Positions 32,820 through 44,049 of a DNA stretch of 64,000 nucleotides are shown in pieces. Source of the stretch: Massospora cicadina. Its lineage: Eukaryota > Entomophthoromycota > Entomophthoromycetes > Entomophthorales > Entomophthoraceae. Position 1 is the first letter of the stretch. Each line of letters opens with the position of its first letter. The notes under the pieces were generated by a model that had not been told where the DNA came from, ran no database searches, and saw only the letters and a list, made by a program, of their open reading frames with translations. The stretch covers positions 334,706 to 398,705 of the forward strand of contig JAKSZP010014456.1 of NCBI GenBank assembly GCA_022478985.1, given 5' to 3'. The position numbers and the translations under genes were made by a program.

Positions 32820-33500
32820 TGTTAGAATCGATATTAATGATTAAGTACAATCTGAACCTTTTTATTAGAAAATTGATGAGTGGACAAACGCATTCATCTG
32901 GATTTGAGCCTTGATAAGTCAACTAAATTGTTTTCTAATGATTGGATTCTCAAAAATGTGATAATACAAATTAAGATTTTGGAATGCTGGAAGGTGCAAC
33001 CTTGACTGAGTCACAGATTGATGACTATAGTAAAATAAACTCTTAATTCAGAGCCACAGCCTGGAAGCCCTAGGACAATGGGGCACAACAATACAGATGT
33101 CAACAAAGGAATATGACCACTGCTTAGCCCTCATGTTGGATGAGAAGTGAAAATACTGAATGAGGAGGGTCCAGGCGCTCTCAAAGCCACAAGGCTCTCA
33201 CATATCCAATAGCATTTAATAATTTTGACATAACTAAATTAGTTCTGAATTCTTTTCTAAATTTTTATTAGCGTAATTTTTTCAATTCTTTTAATTTTTT
33301 TGACAATCGCATTATCAATGGGATTAAAGATATTTTCCAATTGTGGATTCTGCTGAATGCAAATGTGCTTAGCCATCGCCTTTCAGGAGCCATTCAGACA
33401 CATAGTGATATCCTGAAGGAAGTTAGTATCTCCAAACAGGACATCTCTGGAGAAACCAAATAGATTAGCTCCTTAGCTCCACTATACAAGTGAAGTAAGG
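32820..33500 (+). repeat. Ty3-4 5' LTR
   Basis: Starts TGTTAGAATC and aligns with 43346 onward. It is followed by TGGTGCTCAATATATGGG (33503-33520), a decayed version of the primer-binding site seen in Ty3-3 and T. Confidence 0.65.
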
Positions 33501-33502
33501 AT

Positions 33503-35519
33503 TGGTGCTCAATATATGGGACCAAAATGATTTCAGTGAAAATGTTTATCAAAAACTGGACAATAATTCTAGCAATTAATAGCTCCTTCTAATGGGGCAT
33601 GAAGTGTACCAGGATGTATTGTTACATATTAATATGAAATACCTCCCATACAACCTGAGAAATTGGAGTTTTGGGCCACCTTTAGATTAGCTTTCCTGTT
33701 CTGTAATGTAAACAGTACTACCTTCATTCTGACAATACTAGCGGAACTATCTAGCAGAACTTGGATGGGGCTTTCTTAACTGAAGGACAATATAGACAAT
33801 CCTCATCTACGGCATTATTCCCCTACATGCAAGGCTTTATGGCTCAGCCACCATGGCTACCAATAAATTAGTCAATGTGGTGAAACCCTATTTCCTCTTG
33901 TTTATACATCCAAATATCCATCAACTCCTCCCAATAGTAGAACTGCATATTCAGGAAGTGATCTGATAGTTGGAATTAATACAGAACATTAACTTCAACT
34001 TTTTTAGTTTTTTAAAGCAGTTTATGCTTTTTTCCAAGATAACTGAGGCAATCCAGGACAATTAACTCCTCATCAAAAATTCTCAGAGCCAAATCTCTCT
34101 ATCAAACTCTGGACTTTTGGGCTGCATGGACGTTAAACTAACTCACTGTCTACAAGGCGCAATGACTGAAGGACACAAATATAGGCAGTAAACCTCCTCT
34201 GAACTTGACAGCCAAATTCAGACTTTCAAGTTGGCTTTGGTGCACCGCCTGATCCAAATGGAGGCAATGATTAGAGGACTTAAACAACTATACCAGGAAC
34301 TGTCCATAGCCTAAGGGGCTCCAAAGGCCTGAATGACCTTAAGGTCATGCCTGAGAAGATGGTTCTGATGGGCCTTGAGGGCCTAGTGGCTTTTAATGAA
34401 TCATAAGGGCCGCAAATCCCCAAAGGGCTTCCTGGCCCCTGGGTCCACTAACCACGCGTTAAGGTGCCAACAATTTATGAAGAAGTGAGATAGTATCAGA
34501 ACTCAAGGCTTTATGTAAGCAGATGAATAAAATCAACCAAGGGTGCATTGTCTTCCCTAATGGTTTTCCTATCAACCACAACGTCAATTTGGAGTCACTA
34601 AATGATGAGATGGAAAATATGATTTATTTATCAAGGTCATCTAAAAACATCTCAGTTAGATAAGGAAATTCTTTACTGACCTCAGAATCAGAGTCAGAAG
34701 TTTAGTAACTGAGATTTTAGATCTGAAGGTTTATATAGAGAAAAAAGCCAGTACAGACGTCCTTGACTGATGTTGGACTGAACTATAAGATGACGAGGAT
34801 AAGTTAAGAAGGCAAATATCAAAGAGCTCACATCAAGTATGCAGAAACAGTGTTTTCTGAGCCAAAATAAAGTGCTAAGCCAAGCATAAACAATCTCTCA
34901 GGTCACTCTGCCTATCTCTAAACCCAGATCTAAGGATAGGTTCATCCCAGGACAGAAAAGTATTGCATCAATCTTAATTTTTTCTAAGAGTGTGATGGAG
35001 GTGGCCACCAACAGGAAGAAAGTTAAGCACATTCAATTCTGCTTTTGCAAAGAGGACAGAGGAAACATGACCCCTCCACCTGAATTACTGTTTAGCCTGT
35101 GCTCAGGTTAAGACCGCTTAAATCAGGAGTTTGGAGGTGATCAAATTTTTCTAAATTAAAATCAGGGCTTTATGGAAATTCTCTTTGATAGGGGAAAATT
35201 TACCAATTTCTCTAAGCAATTCTATGCTGGGGCTTAATTATTGGTTACCACTAATTGCATTTATCCAGACGACTCCATTACCATAGTTATCTCTGCCCTC
35301 ATGTCCTGGCCTGACGCCCAATTACATATGATTGGTTTCAAGCAAACATCTACGTTTATCTGAGAAATCAATGAGTCTCTAAACAAAGTTTCTGCTGCTA
35401 CATAAATAAGTTTTTACTCTCAGAAGCTCCTATTTGGCCTCACATACACACCAAAAAAGTACAAATTACATACCATTTGCTCCTATTGCAAAAGTTGTCG
35501 CCATACCATGGACCAATGT
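33503..35519 (+). pseudogene. Ty3-4 gag remnant with intact CCHC knuckle
   Basis: The sequence is too broken for a continuous capsid, but at 35478-35519 an exact CX2CX4HX4C zinc knuckle reads CSYCKSCRHTMDQC, at the place where nucleocapsid should lie, ~290 bp before the protease. Nucleocapsid binds the element RNA. Upstream, Gln/Asn-rich segments near 34080-34330 may be capsid. Confidence 0.55.
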
Positions 35520-35789
35520 TATAAGTGGCGCGCAAAGGAGGAGGAACATGAACTGTCAGCAAAAATGGAGGTCAGAATGAAATAAGAAGCTCTTTATGTT
35601 GATTACTCCACTATTATACCTCTCACTCATTTTCTATCAATAATTTGCCTCAGAGGATAGCTGGGCAAACACATTATCTAATTTTGACACTAAACATTTT
35701 ATCTTTCTTATTCTCCTTCACGAAAGTTGCCCAAGATCCTTAATTTGTCGCCACAATTTAGAGAGTTTGGTAATTTAGGCTGCTATTAA

Positions 35790-36480
35790 AGTTCAAAGAG
35801 TCCCTGTTCTTGCAATCTTTGACAATGGGTACCCAGTGAATGTCATTTTATAAAACTTAGGAATAAATTCACTATTACAAAAATTTGCCACATTAAATGG
35901 CGTATGGAATTTCTGGCACCATTATATAAAGTCTATTGGGGCCTAACATGCAGTCCTATTTAGGTTTAGTAAGTTTATATTGGAAAAACTTTATGGTGGC
36001 CCCTGACAACCGCAGCTACAAATTACTTGGGGGACTCAATACCTCCATCAGGTCCTATGACATCATCCATACTCCAAAGGATTCTTATCCTTTATTTGGG
36101 ACATTTATCCTTTAGTGTTCTCGACCACCAAGGACTCTGAGGAAAGTATAAAGTCTCAAGATTGCTTACTATAGATGGATGACAAAATTCATAAATTGAA
36201 TATCATGGTGGGGGTTCTCATGTGCAACTATCACATGCAGTTTATGGGATGGAAGGAATGCCCCTATGTACTCTGGAACCAGAAGTAAGTTCTCCAAGGT
36301 CCCAAGTCATAATCAACACCAGGGTACTTATAACCTTTTCCCTGGGAGCCTATTGGAGATACAAGGTATTTGTAACATTATAAAGGAGGTCATAACTTGT
36401 CCTGAAATTATTGACCCTGCATACGCTGGCCCCATCTTGGTGCTACTAGCCAATTTAACAGATTAGACGCATATGGTGTG
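35790..36480 (+). pseudogene. Ty3-4 protease region
   Basis: VPVLAIFDNGYPVNVI near 35800-35860 corresponds to the Ty3-3 MAILDTGSPVNII; the DTG has become DNG. A further frame at 36266-36466 corresponds to the linker before RT. Heavily decayed. Confidence 0.6.
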
Positions 36481-36779
36481 ACCCAACACCCCATTAGCAT
36501 ATGTGCGGTTGCTACCCGTTAAAAAGTTTGAAAATTTCCAAGGGTTTAAGAGTCTTTATAACTTCAGGTTAGAGGCGCCTCCTAAGGTGGCACTAGTTAT
36601 GAAATTGTTTAAAGGGAAGACTTGACTCTTGAACAAAGGAAAAAAGTTGCCGAGCTACTAGTTAATCTACTGACTTTTTTCACCTCTACAAATTGACTTG
36701 GGCAAAATAAAAGGAGTCATGCATAATATAAAAAAGGTAATGCCTTCATCCAAGAGAGTTTTTATTGAAAGAGTAAAGT

Positions 36780-37444
36780 AGAGGGGGATCAAGTTGCGAC
36801 GGATCTCAAGTAACTATCAGAGTAAAGACTGCTGTTAATATCCCAAAGCCTATGGACATCGCCTCTTCTACTTGTTCCTAATAGGATGGAAGTCACCAAA
36901 TTGTCATGGAGAACCAAAAGCCAAAATAGGTAACCAAGTAAACAGTTATCCATTGCCATGGATTGACAAATTGCTTCAACTACTTTACTAGAGCTCAGTA
37001 TCTTTTGGTGATGAATCCTTCCATATGTTAATATCATATTAAGCTCTCCTTAAAGATCAAGTTAAATGTGCACTGAATGTCAATGAAGGACTATTTGATC
37101 TAACAGGAATGCCATAAGGGCTATTCAATACCCGGACACCTTTCAATGGTCTATGGATGGATTGCTGGATGACTCAAATTTGTTCTAGTATAAGTTTATT
37201 AACAACATCATGTTATTTTCCAAAACTTTCAACGGGCATCTAGAATATCTTTGTCAAAAATTTACCCAATAAGACAGGTCCCCTAAATCCCAACCCTTCT
37301 AAATGCTCATTTCCAACCCAAGATGGAGTTCCTTGGGCACAATATCACTAAGTAAGGGATCTAACCTCTTTTAGAAAAAGTTGCCACAATTAAGAAGATG
37401 GCCCCTCCCAAAAGTCTTATATAAGTGCTCCTTAGGATGGTGGT
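36780..37444 (+). pseudogene. Ty3-4 reverse transcriptase
   Basis: Pieces in alternating frames: YPLPWIDKLLQ (about 36950), KCALNVNEGLFDLTGMP (about 37065-37120), FINNIMLFSKTFNGHLEYL (37195-37250, the YxDD box reads INN), KCSFPTQ and MEFLGHNITK (about 37300-37350), and KKMAPPKSLI (about 37395). The frame is interrupted at LLRMV by the solo LTR and resumes at about 40926 as KHKFIPKFATL. Confidence 0.65.
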
Positions 37445-37568
37445 TATTGGGATTTCTGCCCATATTCCCAGCCTGCTAGATTACCAGGAATCACTAGGGG
37501 ATAATTTTCTAAGGCGAGGTGAGCTAGAAACTGGTTGGCCCGAATTTTAGAGTAACTATGTTCAGGGG

Positions 37569-38632
37569 TGTCGGGATTTTAACCAGATGAATCCTTCCAA
37601 TAGTGTCTGAATTAGGGGTTTTGGTTGGTCATATGTAATTGCCGGCTAATTGCCTAGTTCAATACTATTTAATGTTATATGTATGATTGAGTTTAGACTC
37701 AGCGGAAGCTGCATTTGCTGCCAAAATGCCATCTGAAGATCGTTGTGGGAGTTTCCAGCGGAAAGCTGATGAATCTGTTATGAATCATCTGAAACGGTTC
37801 TGTAGTCTAATCCGGAGCACTGGCGACTCATGCTGAGGATGCTCAAAGTCTTATTTCTATATGAATTTATATACAATTAACCAGCGACTTATGCTGAGGA
37901 TGGATTGACCTAATTTGATATTTGGTGATCAGATGAGCAGATCTGGATGGAATCGCTATGAGTATGAATGAATAAAGTTTACAATCTGATAGATTTTTGG
38001 GATCAAGAGGCCAATGGGATTTCTGGTAGTTGATTGGCCAAAGAGTACTTGGGCGCAGTAGACCTGAAAGTAGTAAAAAAGTCGTTCATTCCCTCCTATT
38101 AAACATCTTTTTTTTGCCCATCTTTCCTGTTTGTTTGAAGTAGCTTAGTGCAACTAGAGTGAAGAAGGTGGTATAGGAGATCTCCAATAGGCGCGGGTAA
38201 TCACACCTGGAGTGCCAGCGCTGCCAGCTCCCATGCCTCCTCTTTATGAGGAGCCAGTGGGAACCTGGCCAGCTGGCTACCAGTGGATGAGCTGCATAGC
38301 CACCAACCCTAGCGAGGTGCAGCGCGGGAGGTGCCATAGCCACCCAAGAAGGGGGATGGACTCACCAGGACATGCCCAGATGGGTTGGTGAAGGGTCGCA
38401 AGGGTGGGGAAGCGCGGGAGTGCCTGAGCCACCTGGGAAGGGGGCAGGACTTGCCGGGGCACACGCTTAGGACGCCTGGGGCTAAAGGCGAAGCCATTGG
38501 TGGAAAGTTGGCGGGTTGGACGCAGGACTTATAGGGTTTGGTTTGCCAATGAAGGCGAAACAGCAAAGGGCCACCAGTCTTCATACTGGTTAGCCTGGCA
38601 CACTAGTGGAGCCCAGGGTCGATATCACAACA
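37569..38632 (+). repeat. T left LTR
   Basis: TG..CA ends, 1064 bp. It holds two copies of GACTYATGCTGAGGATG (near 37826 and 37887) and, in its right third, a GC-richer block with an internal duplication around gaagggggatggact / gaagggggcaggact. Confidence 0.8.
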
Positions 38633-38633
38633 G

Positions 38634-38652
38634 TGGTGCTCACTACAGGGGG
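38634..38652 (+). promoter_or_regulatory. Primer-binding site of T
   Basis: TGGTGCTCACTACAGGGGG, one base after the left LTR, identical over 19 bases to that of Ty3-3. Confidence 0.75.
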
Positions 38653-38810
38653 CTTCACTGGTGGGCTGCTTGAGTAGTTGGAGGTTTGGTTACATAGTGG
38701 TGAAAGCCACTGGTTAAGACCAGAGCTCCTTCATGAGGGCGCTAGGAGGTCTTGACCCACCATTGGGGTGGGTCACAGTTAAGGATATCATCTGGTTAAG
38801 TGGAGGGCAA

Positions 38811-39870
38811 CGTTGGGATTTAACCAGATGAATTCTTCTGATAGTATCTGAATTAGGGGTTTCAGTTAGTCAGGTGTAATTGCTGGATAATCGCCTAGTT
38901 CAATACTATTTAATGTTATATGTACAATCGAGTTTAGGTTCAGCGGAAGCTGTATTTACTGCCAAAATGCAATCCAAAGATTGTTGTGGGAGTTTCCAGT
39001 AGAGAGCTGATGAATCCAATATGAATCATCCAAAATGGTTCTGTAGTCTAATTTGGAGCGCCGGCGACTCATGCTGAGGATGCTCAAACTCTTATTTATA
39101 TACAAATTTATATATGATCAACCCGCGACTTATGCTTAGGATGGATTGACTTAATTTAATATTTGGTGATCAGATGAGCAGATCTGGAGGGAATCGCTAT
39201 GAGTATGAATAAAGTTTACAATCTGATAGAGTTTTGGGATCAAGAGGCCAATGAGATTTATGGTAGTTGATTGGCCAAAGAGTACTTGGGCGCAGTAGCC
39301 CTAAAAGTTTTATAAATAGTTGCTCATTACCTCCTAATAAACAATTCTCGTTTGCCCATCTTTCCTGTTTGTTTTGAAGTAGCTTAATGCAACTAGAGTG
39401 GGAAAGGAGGGATAGGAGATCCCCAATAGGCGCAGGTGATCACGCCTGGAGTGGCCGGCGCTGCCAGATCCCATGCCTCCTCTCTATGAGGAACCAGTGG
39501 GAACCTGGACAGCTGGCTACCAGTGGATGAGCTGCATAGCATTAACCCATGTGGGGTGCAGCGCGGGAGATGCCAAAGCCACCAAAGAAGGGGGATGGAC
39601 TCGCCGGGGCATGCCCAGATGGGTTGGTGAAGGGTTGTGAGTAAAGGCAGCTCAGGAGTGCCTGAGCCACCCAGAAAGGGGGCAGGACTTTCTGGGGCAC
39701 ACGACGAGGACGCCTGGGGCTAAAGGCGAAGCCATTGGTGGCTAGTTTATGGGTTGGACGCATGACTTATAGGGGTTGGTACGCCAATGTAGGCGAAACA
39801 GCAAAGGGCCACCGGTATTCATACTGGTTGGTCTGGCATACTAGAGGAGCCCAGGGTCAATTTTGCAACA
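38811..39870 (+). repeat. T right LTR
   Basis: 1060 bp. The first base pair reads CG rather than TG. It is similar to the left LTR throughout, with scattered substitutions and small indels, indicating moderate age. Confidence 0.8.
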
Positions 39871-40915
39871 AGGGATTTTGGGATATCTGCCTGGTCATAT
39901 CCATCAGGGATCAATACAGATGAATACTTAAGATCTTGTTGGGCAGAGTTGCTGATGAAATAGGGGCATCTGATAGTGATTAACTATCAGGTGACTGATT
40001 GGGATTGGTCAGGTTTCATCACTGACTGATTGGGAATGAATAGCAAGTTTCAAGGCAAGTGATGCTGCCTGCAACTAGCGAATCAATCAGTTGGTGCGTG
40101 ACCTGCCTTAATGGGTAATAAGTCCCATTATCTAAGCAGGTCGCTAGCCAAATATGGTTGTTTCACTTGAATCGAGAGGAAAACGTTAGGGACATGTTTT
40201 ATGAATCTTTCCATTTAGGTCTTTAGGATGTCCAATAATGGAATCCTAGCCAGGATGGGGAAGACCATTGCTGCTGAGATGAGGATGGGTGATTCAATGG
40301 CAACAGCTGCCGTTTCATTGAAGAGATTTCAACTGAGGGTTAGACAACCAAATTCCCACTATAAATTCCCTAGAATTCATTTATAATAAAAAACAAATAG
40401 CTAGATCATACTACAGATATATAGTTCTATAGTTGTTCATCCAGTATATAGTTTAAGTAATGAACTTTTATCAGCTTTCAATTGTTCTATTCTTCTCAAG
40501 GATATTATTGCTGTGTGCAATAATTGGGAGACTCTTAGGGAAAAGAGTAAAGATCTGAGCGGAGATCTAGAGAAGAAGGATAAAAAATCAGGGATTGCTG
40601 CTGACTGTGTGTTGGACTGAAGATACTGTCACCAGGGAATCTCAGAGAAGATTGGGTTGGACAGGAAGAGGGAACGAATCCCTAAATCACAACATCTCAA
40701 GTATTCCAAGCGGGAAAACTGGCCAAGTGCTGGGACAAGATATAATAATTCCGCTCAACTATGGATAATAGTCATCATACTATTATCAACCAATAATCTA
40801 ATATACTATATAATGTGGACGAAGTGCACAAGAAACCAAACCTGTGCAGTAAAAAGTTTATTGGGGTTGTTTGCCGTTAATAACCCAAAGTGGTAGATTT
40901 TTACAGTGAGGCAAA

Positions 40916-41615
40916 GCATAAGTTCATTCCTAAGTTTGCTACCTTGACGAGTTTTTAGTCTACCTACTCCAGAAGAATACAAATTAAAAAAGGAATCCTG
41001 ATCAAAATCAGTCATTTAAACTCCTTAAAGTTTTTTGACTATTAACCCTGTCCTCAAACATCAAATTCTACCAGCACAAGATTTCCACCAATGTCAATTA
41101 TGTGGCTGTAGGGGTCATTCCTGCTCAGTTAGACAACCAACAAGTAGAACAACTGGTGGCCTACTTCAGTAAACCCTTTCTGGGACAAGTTAACTACAGC
41201 ATTACTGAATGGGATTACTCAGACGTGCTTTTCGCAAATTTTCATTTTTGACCTCATCTGTATGAAACTCACTATACTGTCATCACATATTATGCCTCTC
41301 TCAGATGGCTCAAGAAGATGGGGGATCCAGATGAGAGGATGGCTATATAGGAGCTATGGTTTAAAAAAGTTAAAACATTACTATAGTCCTTTGTGTCAAC
41401 TACCCATAAGAATGCAGATGAATTGTTGGGGACACTGATCTTAGCATGCTGGTAGCTGAGAAGTACTGCTTGTATGATCAAATTGGCCAGTTGACAGGTG
41501 GGAGCTGGAGACGCCGGAGACCAAGAAGGAGTTATAAACCATGATGGATGACACCCAGATTAAAGTTGGGATGCTCTACAAATTAATTGATGAAAATAGT
41601 TGCTTTATGTAATAC
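40916..41615 (+). pseudogene. Ty3-4 RT connection and RNase H
   Basis: Resumes the Ty3-4 frame: KHKFIPKFATL (about 40926-40960), then broken RNase H with VAVGVIPAQL-like wording near 41110, VAYFSKPF-like near 41155, and MDDTQIKVGMLYKLIDEN near 41545-41600, which matches HNTKVDSGKLYKQVG of Ty3-3. It is cut by element V at 41616. Confidence 0.55.
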
Positions 41616-42289
41616 TGTAACGGTCAAAAACATCCCAATTTTTGACTGCCATCTTGCCTTCAGATCGGCGGCTTCAAAGTTGATGCTGACAGATTTCTCA
41701 ATATAATTTCCCTCAAGGTAAGAGTTTCAACTTCTCATTCTCACTAGTTTAACCTCAGATTTAGGGCAATTCAGAAATGCAGAAAGACGACATAGGTAAG
41801 TGAGGGTTTTGATCCCAAAATTAACCTTGTTTTATTTATTAATGAAAATAAACACACTGACAAATTTATCCCAATGACATAAGCACTACAAACGACACCA
41901 GGAAAAAACCAGAGTATTTGGCATATCAGTTCGCTGCCAAATCTCAATTTTTTATTAAGGATACAAAAATTGGGTCACCGCGGGATACCAGGTAAGACAA
42001 GGCAAGAGTGGCCCCAAGGCCACTAGAGAGACCCACGCAAGGGTGGGAAATGAGAAAGAATTCTAAACTGAGTTCAGAATCACGTGAGCCTGACCTTTTA
42101 AGGTCTTTCTGGGGAGCTCCTCCGCACTTTTCTTTGTGCATTAGGGAGCATAAAAAATAGCTTGGGAGGGGCACAGCCCAGCGCCAAGCCCGCATGAACC
42201 TCAAAACCTCATAATGGTATTTCAACTCAATGTTTGGTAATCTGTATTTTGAGTCAAAATGTAACGATTGGTTTGACCCAACCGTTACA
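41616..42289. mobile_element. V: 674-bp TG..CA element with 9-bp inverted ends, probably a solo LTR
   Basis: Begins TGTAACGGT (41616-41624) and ends ACCGTTACA (42281-42289), interrupting Ty3-4 between RNase H and integrase. Just inside each end is a hairpin. One is GTCAAAAA / TTTTTGAC with an 8-nt loop (41623-41646). The other is an 11-bp stem with one mismatch and a 6-nt loop at 42260-42289. Flanks aatac and gaaac are only partly alike. A minus frame of 119 codons (41944-42303) extends past the element edge and shows no known domain. TG..CA ends favour a solo LTR; a MITE is the alternative. Confidence 0.6.
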
Positions 42290-43345
42290 GAAACTGTCCT
42301 CACAGCCTAAAGTTAATTTGAAGGCCATTCCATCACAGGACAATGGACTGATAAGAAAATGGATAAGTGGTTGAGAAACTAGTGGGACTGGATGCCTGAA
42401 ACCATACATGAGGTATAAGAAGCCTGTTTAACCTGTAATTTGCAGTTTTGTCCAAGTCCCCAATATCAGCATCTAGTTGTATTTTCTCATCGCCATTTTC
42501 ATGTCAGTGTTGAAGTAATAGGGCCTTTATCCATGGGTCTCCAAGGCCATTGCTATATTCTACTTACTATTGACCATCTAACCTAGTGGTTCAATGCTAT
42601 TTATGTTCCTGCTGCCACTGCAAAGGATATGACCTTATTTCTTTTCCGCTCCATTTTCACACAAAATGGATGCCTGAGGGTCCTACTTTTTGATAACAGG
42701 TTAATTTTACATCTCAAGTTATTTGAGAACTAAAGTCATTGTTTGGTATCAGATAACACTCACTGCCCCTAAAATCTTCTAATTAATGGGCAGTGGAACG
42801 AGAATATGGTACCTTCATATCTATTATGCATAAGATGGCATCCACCAACCCTAATTAATTAAATCATTTATTTGCCATCCACCTTTCTAGCCTACCATAT
42901 AAATTTATCACCAAGTAATTAAGATGTCGCCGTTCCATGCTCTTATAAGAACCACAATTACCTATATGTCTCCAACATCTTATAGACGTATACACTCCTT
43001 AAACTGCAACATTAGCAATGAGGGCGCTAGCTGACGAAATGATCAGATTACAAGTGCTTGACACCCAATGAATTATTAAAACCACCACAAAAAGAATACG
43101 CAATATAACTCCCATCAGCTATACCTTCCAGCATTAAGAAAATAGATACCTAGTTTTTTACATCATCATCACCCTTGAGGATGACCTAACAATCTTGTTA
43201 TCTCCTAATTGGTTCCTAATGCGTCCTATACAAGGCAGGCTCTTAATATTACATTGCAGTTGTTGTCCAGGGTGCCTTGGTCAATTGGGTTCATGTTAGG
43301 TTCCAATGCCTACGTTCCCCTATGACAGGAACTTGAAGGAGGCAC
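42290..43345 (+). pseudogene. Ty3-4 integrase
   Basis: EACLTCNLQF (about 42418-42450) gives the CxxC of the zinc finger. The core begins HVSVEVIGPLSMGLQGHCYI (about 42500-42560), with Glu where the first catalytic Asp is expected, followed by DHLTxWFNAI and AATAKDMTLFLF. A purine-rich gaaggaggcac precedes the 3' LTR at 43346. Heavily decayed. Confidence 0.6.
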
Positions 43346-44032
43346 TGTCATAAGTTGTTCTATAGTACAATATGAACCTGCCAAAGATTAAAGTGATGTT
43401 TGGTTTAAACTACAATATCTGAATTCAAGCCTTATGAGACAACAAATTATCCCCTAATGATTCAATGCCTACATATGGGTAAGAACAAATTTAGTGGATT
43501 CAGGAATTTCTGGAAGGTGCAACTTGGACTGGGACAATGATTGACAACATTGGTGAAACAGCATCCTGAAATTTAGTGCCACAACCTGGAATATCCAGGA
43601 CAATGGGGAAGTTACAATCAAGATGTCAACAAAGGAATATGACCACTGCTTGGACCTCATATTGGATAAGAAATGAAGATCCTGATTGAGTAGGCACCAG
43701 ATGCTCTCAAAGTCATAAGGCTCTCACATATCCATAAAATTTTTTTGTACTGTTGACCCAACAAAATTGATTCTGAATTCTTTCCTAGATTTTTATTTGC
43801 TTAATATCTACATTATTTTTGAAGTTTCTCTATATAGCATTAGCGATTAAGACCATATATTTCTTTACAATTGTGGACCCTACTGAACGCAAATGTGCTT
43901 AGTCATCGCCTTTCAAGAGACATTACAATAAATAGTGCCATCCTAAAGTAAGTTAAAATCTCCAAACAGGACACCTCCATACAACAAAATAAAAACTCTT
44001 TGGCTTTATTATAACAGTGGAGCCAAGTGTGG
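43346..44032 (+). repeat. Ty3-4 3' LTR
   Basis: Starts TGTCATAAGTTG after a purine tract and is similar to 32820-33500, including ctctcacatatccat and caaatgtgcttag. The right end is approximate. Confidence 0.65.
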
Positions 44033-44049
44033 ACTATCAGAATAAGTTT

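Larger units (their letters stand above)
37569..39870 (+). mobile_element. T: non-coding LTR element, two ~1.06-kb LTRs around 178 bp
   Basis: LTRs 37569-38632 and 38811-39870 share the same sequence from start (TGTCGGGATT / CGTTGGGATT) to end (..CACAACA / ..TGCAACA). Between them are only 178 bp, holding an intact primer-binding site just after the left LTR and a purine tract (aagtggagggcaa) just before the right one. The flanks agggg (37564-37568) and aggga (39871-39875) form a near-exact pentamer repeat within the host solo LTR. No protein domain lies inside. This is the structure of a TRIM-type element, but with unusually long LTRs. It must use proteins from an autonomous element in trans, or it is an internal-deletion derivative. 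Confidence 0.8.
37445..40915 (+). mobile_element. Solo LTR of the Ty3-6 family, itself interrupted by element T
   Basis: 37445-37568 plus 39871-40915 align with the two LTRs of Ty3-6 (55299-56409 and 61737-62845). The start is tattgggatttctgcccat (TGTTGGGATTTTTGCCCAT in the 3' LTR) and the end gtagatttttaca. Both sides abut Ty3-4 coding sequence, RT on the left and RT/RNase H connection on the right, with no Ty3-6 internal sequence. It is therefore a solo LTR left by LTR-LTR recombination. Flanking pentamers gtggt and gtgag are only partly alike. Confidence 0.75.
32820..44032 (+). mobile_element. Ty3-4: old Ty3/gypsy element carrying three later insertions
   Basis: LTRs 32820-33500 and 43346-about 44032 are recognisably similar along most of their length (for example both contain gatgtcaacaaaggaatatg). 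The internal order is primer-binding site, gag with intact CCHC, protease, RT, [solo LTR 37445-40915], RNase H, [element V 41616-42289], integrase. Removing the insertions leaves about 7 kb, a normal Ty3 length. Almost every frame is broken, and few ORFs longer than 60 codons survive. It is related to Ty3-3 by protease and RNase H wording. LTR ends are approximate and no target duplication was found. Confidence 0.75.

Noticed and set aside
38309..38584. 91-codon Pro/Ser-rich minus frame in the T left LTR, with a counterpart in the right LTR
   Set aside because: The two copies are LTRs, so conservation is by descent. The frames differ by indels and no domain is seen. The repeat look comes from an internal DNA duplication.
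41940..42010. A LINE-like 3' end (aaaaattgggtcacc against aaaaattgggcaccc of LINE-a)
   Set aside because: Only ~15 bases match and no flanking duplication or coding sequence supports a LINE there.
41944..42303. 119-codon minus frame as a gene
   Set aside because: It crosses the right end of element V into Ty3-4 and has no recognisable domain.
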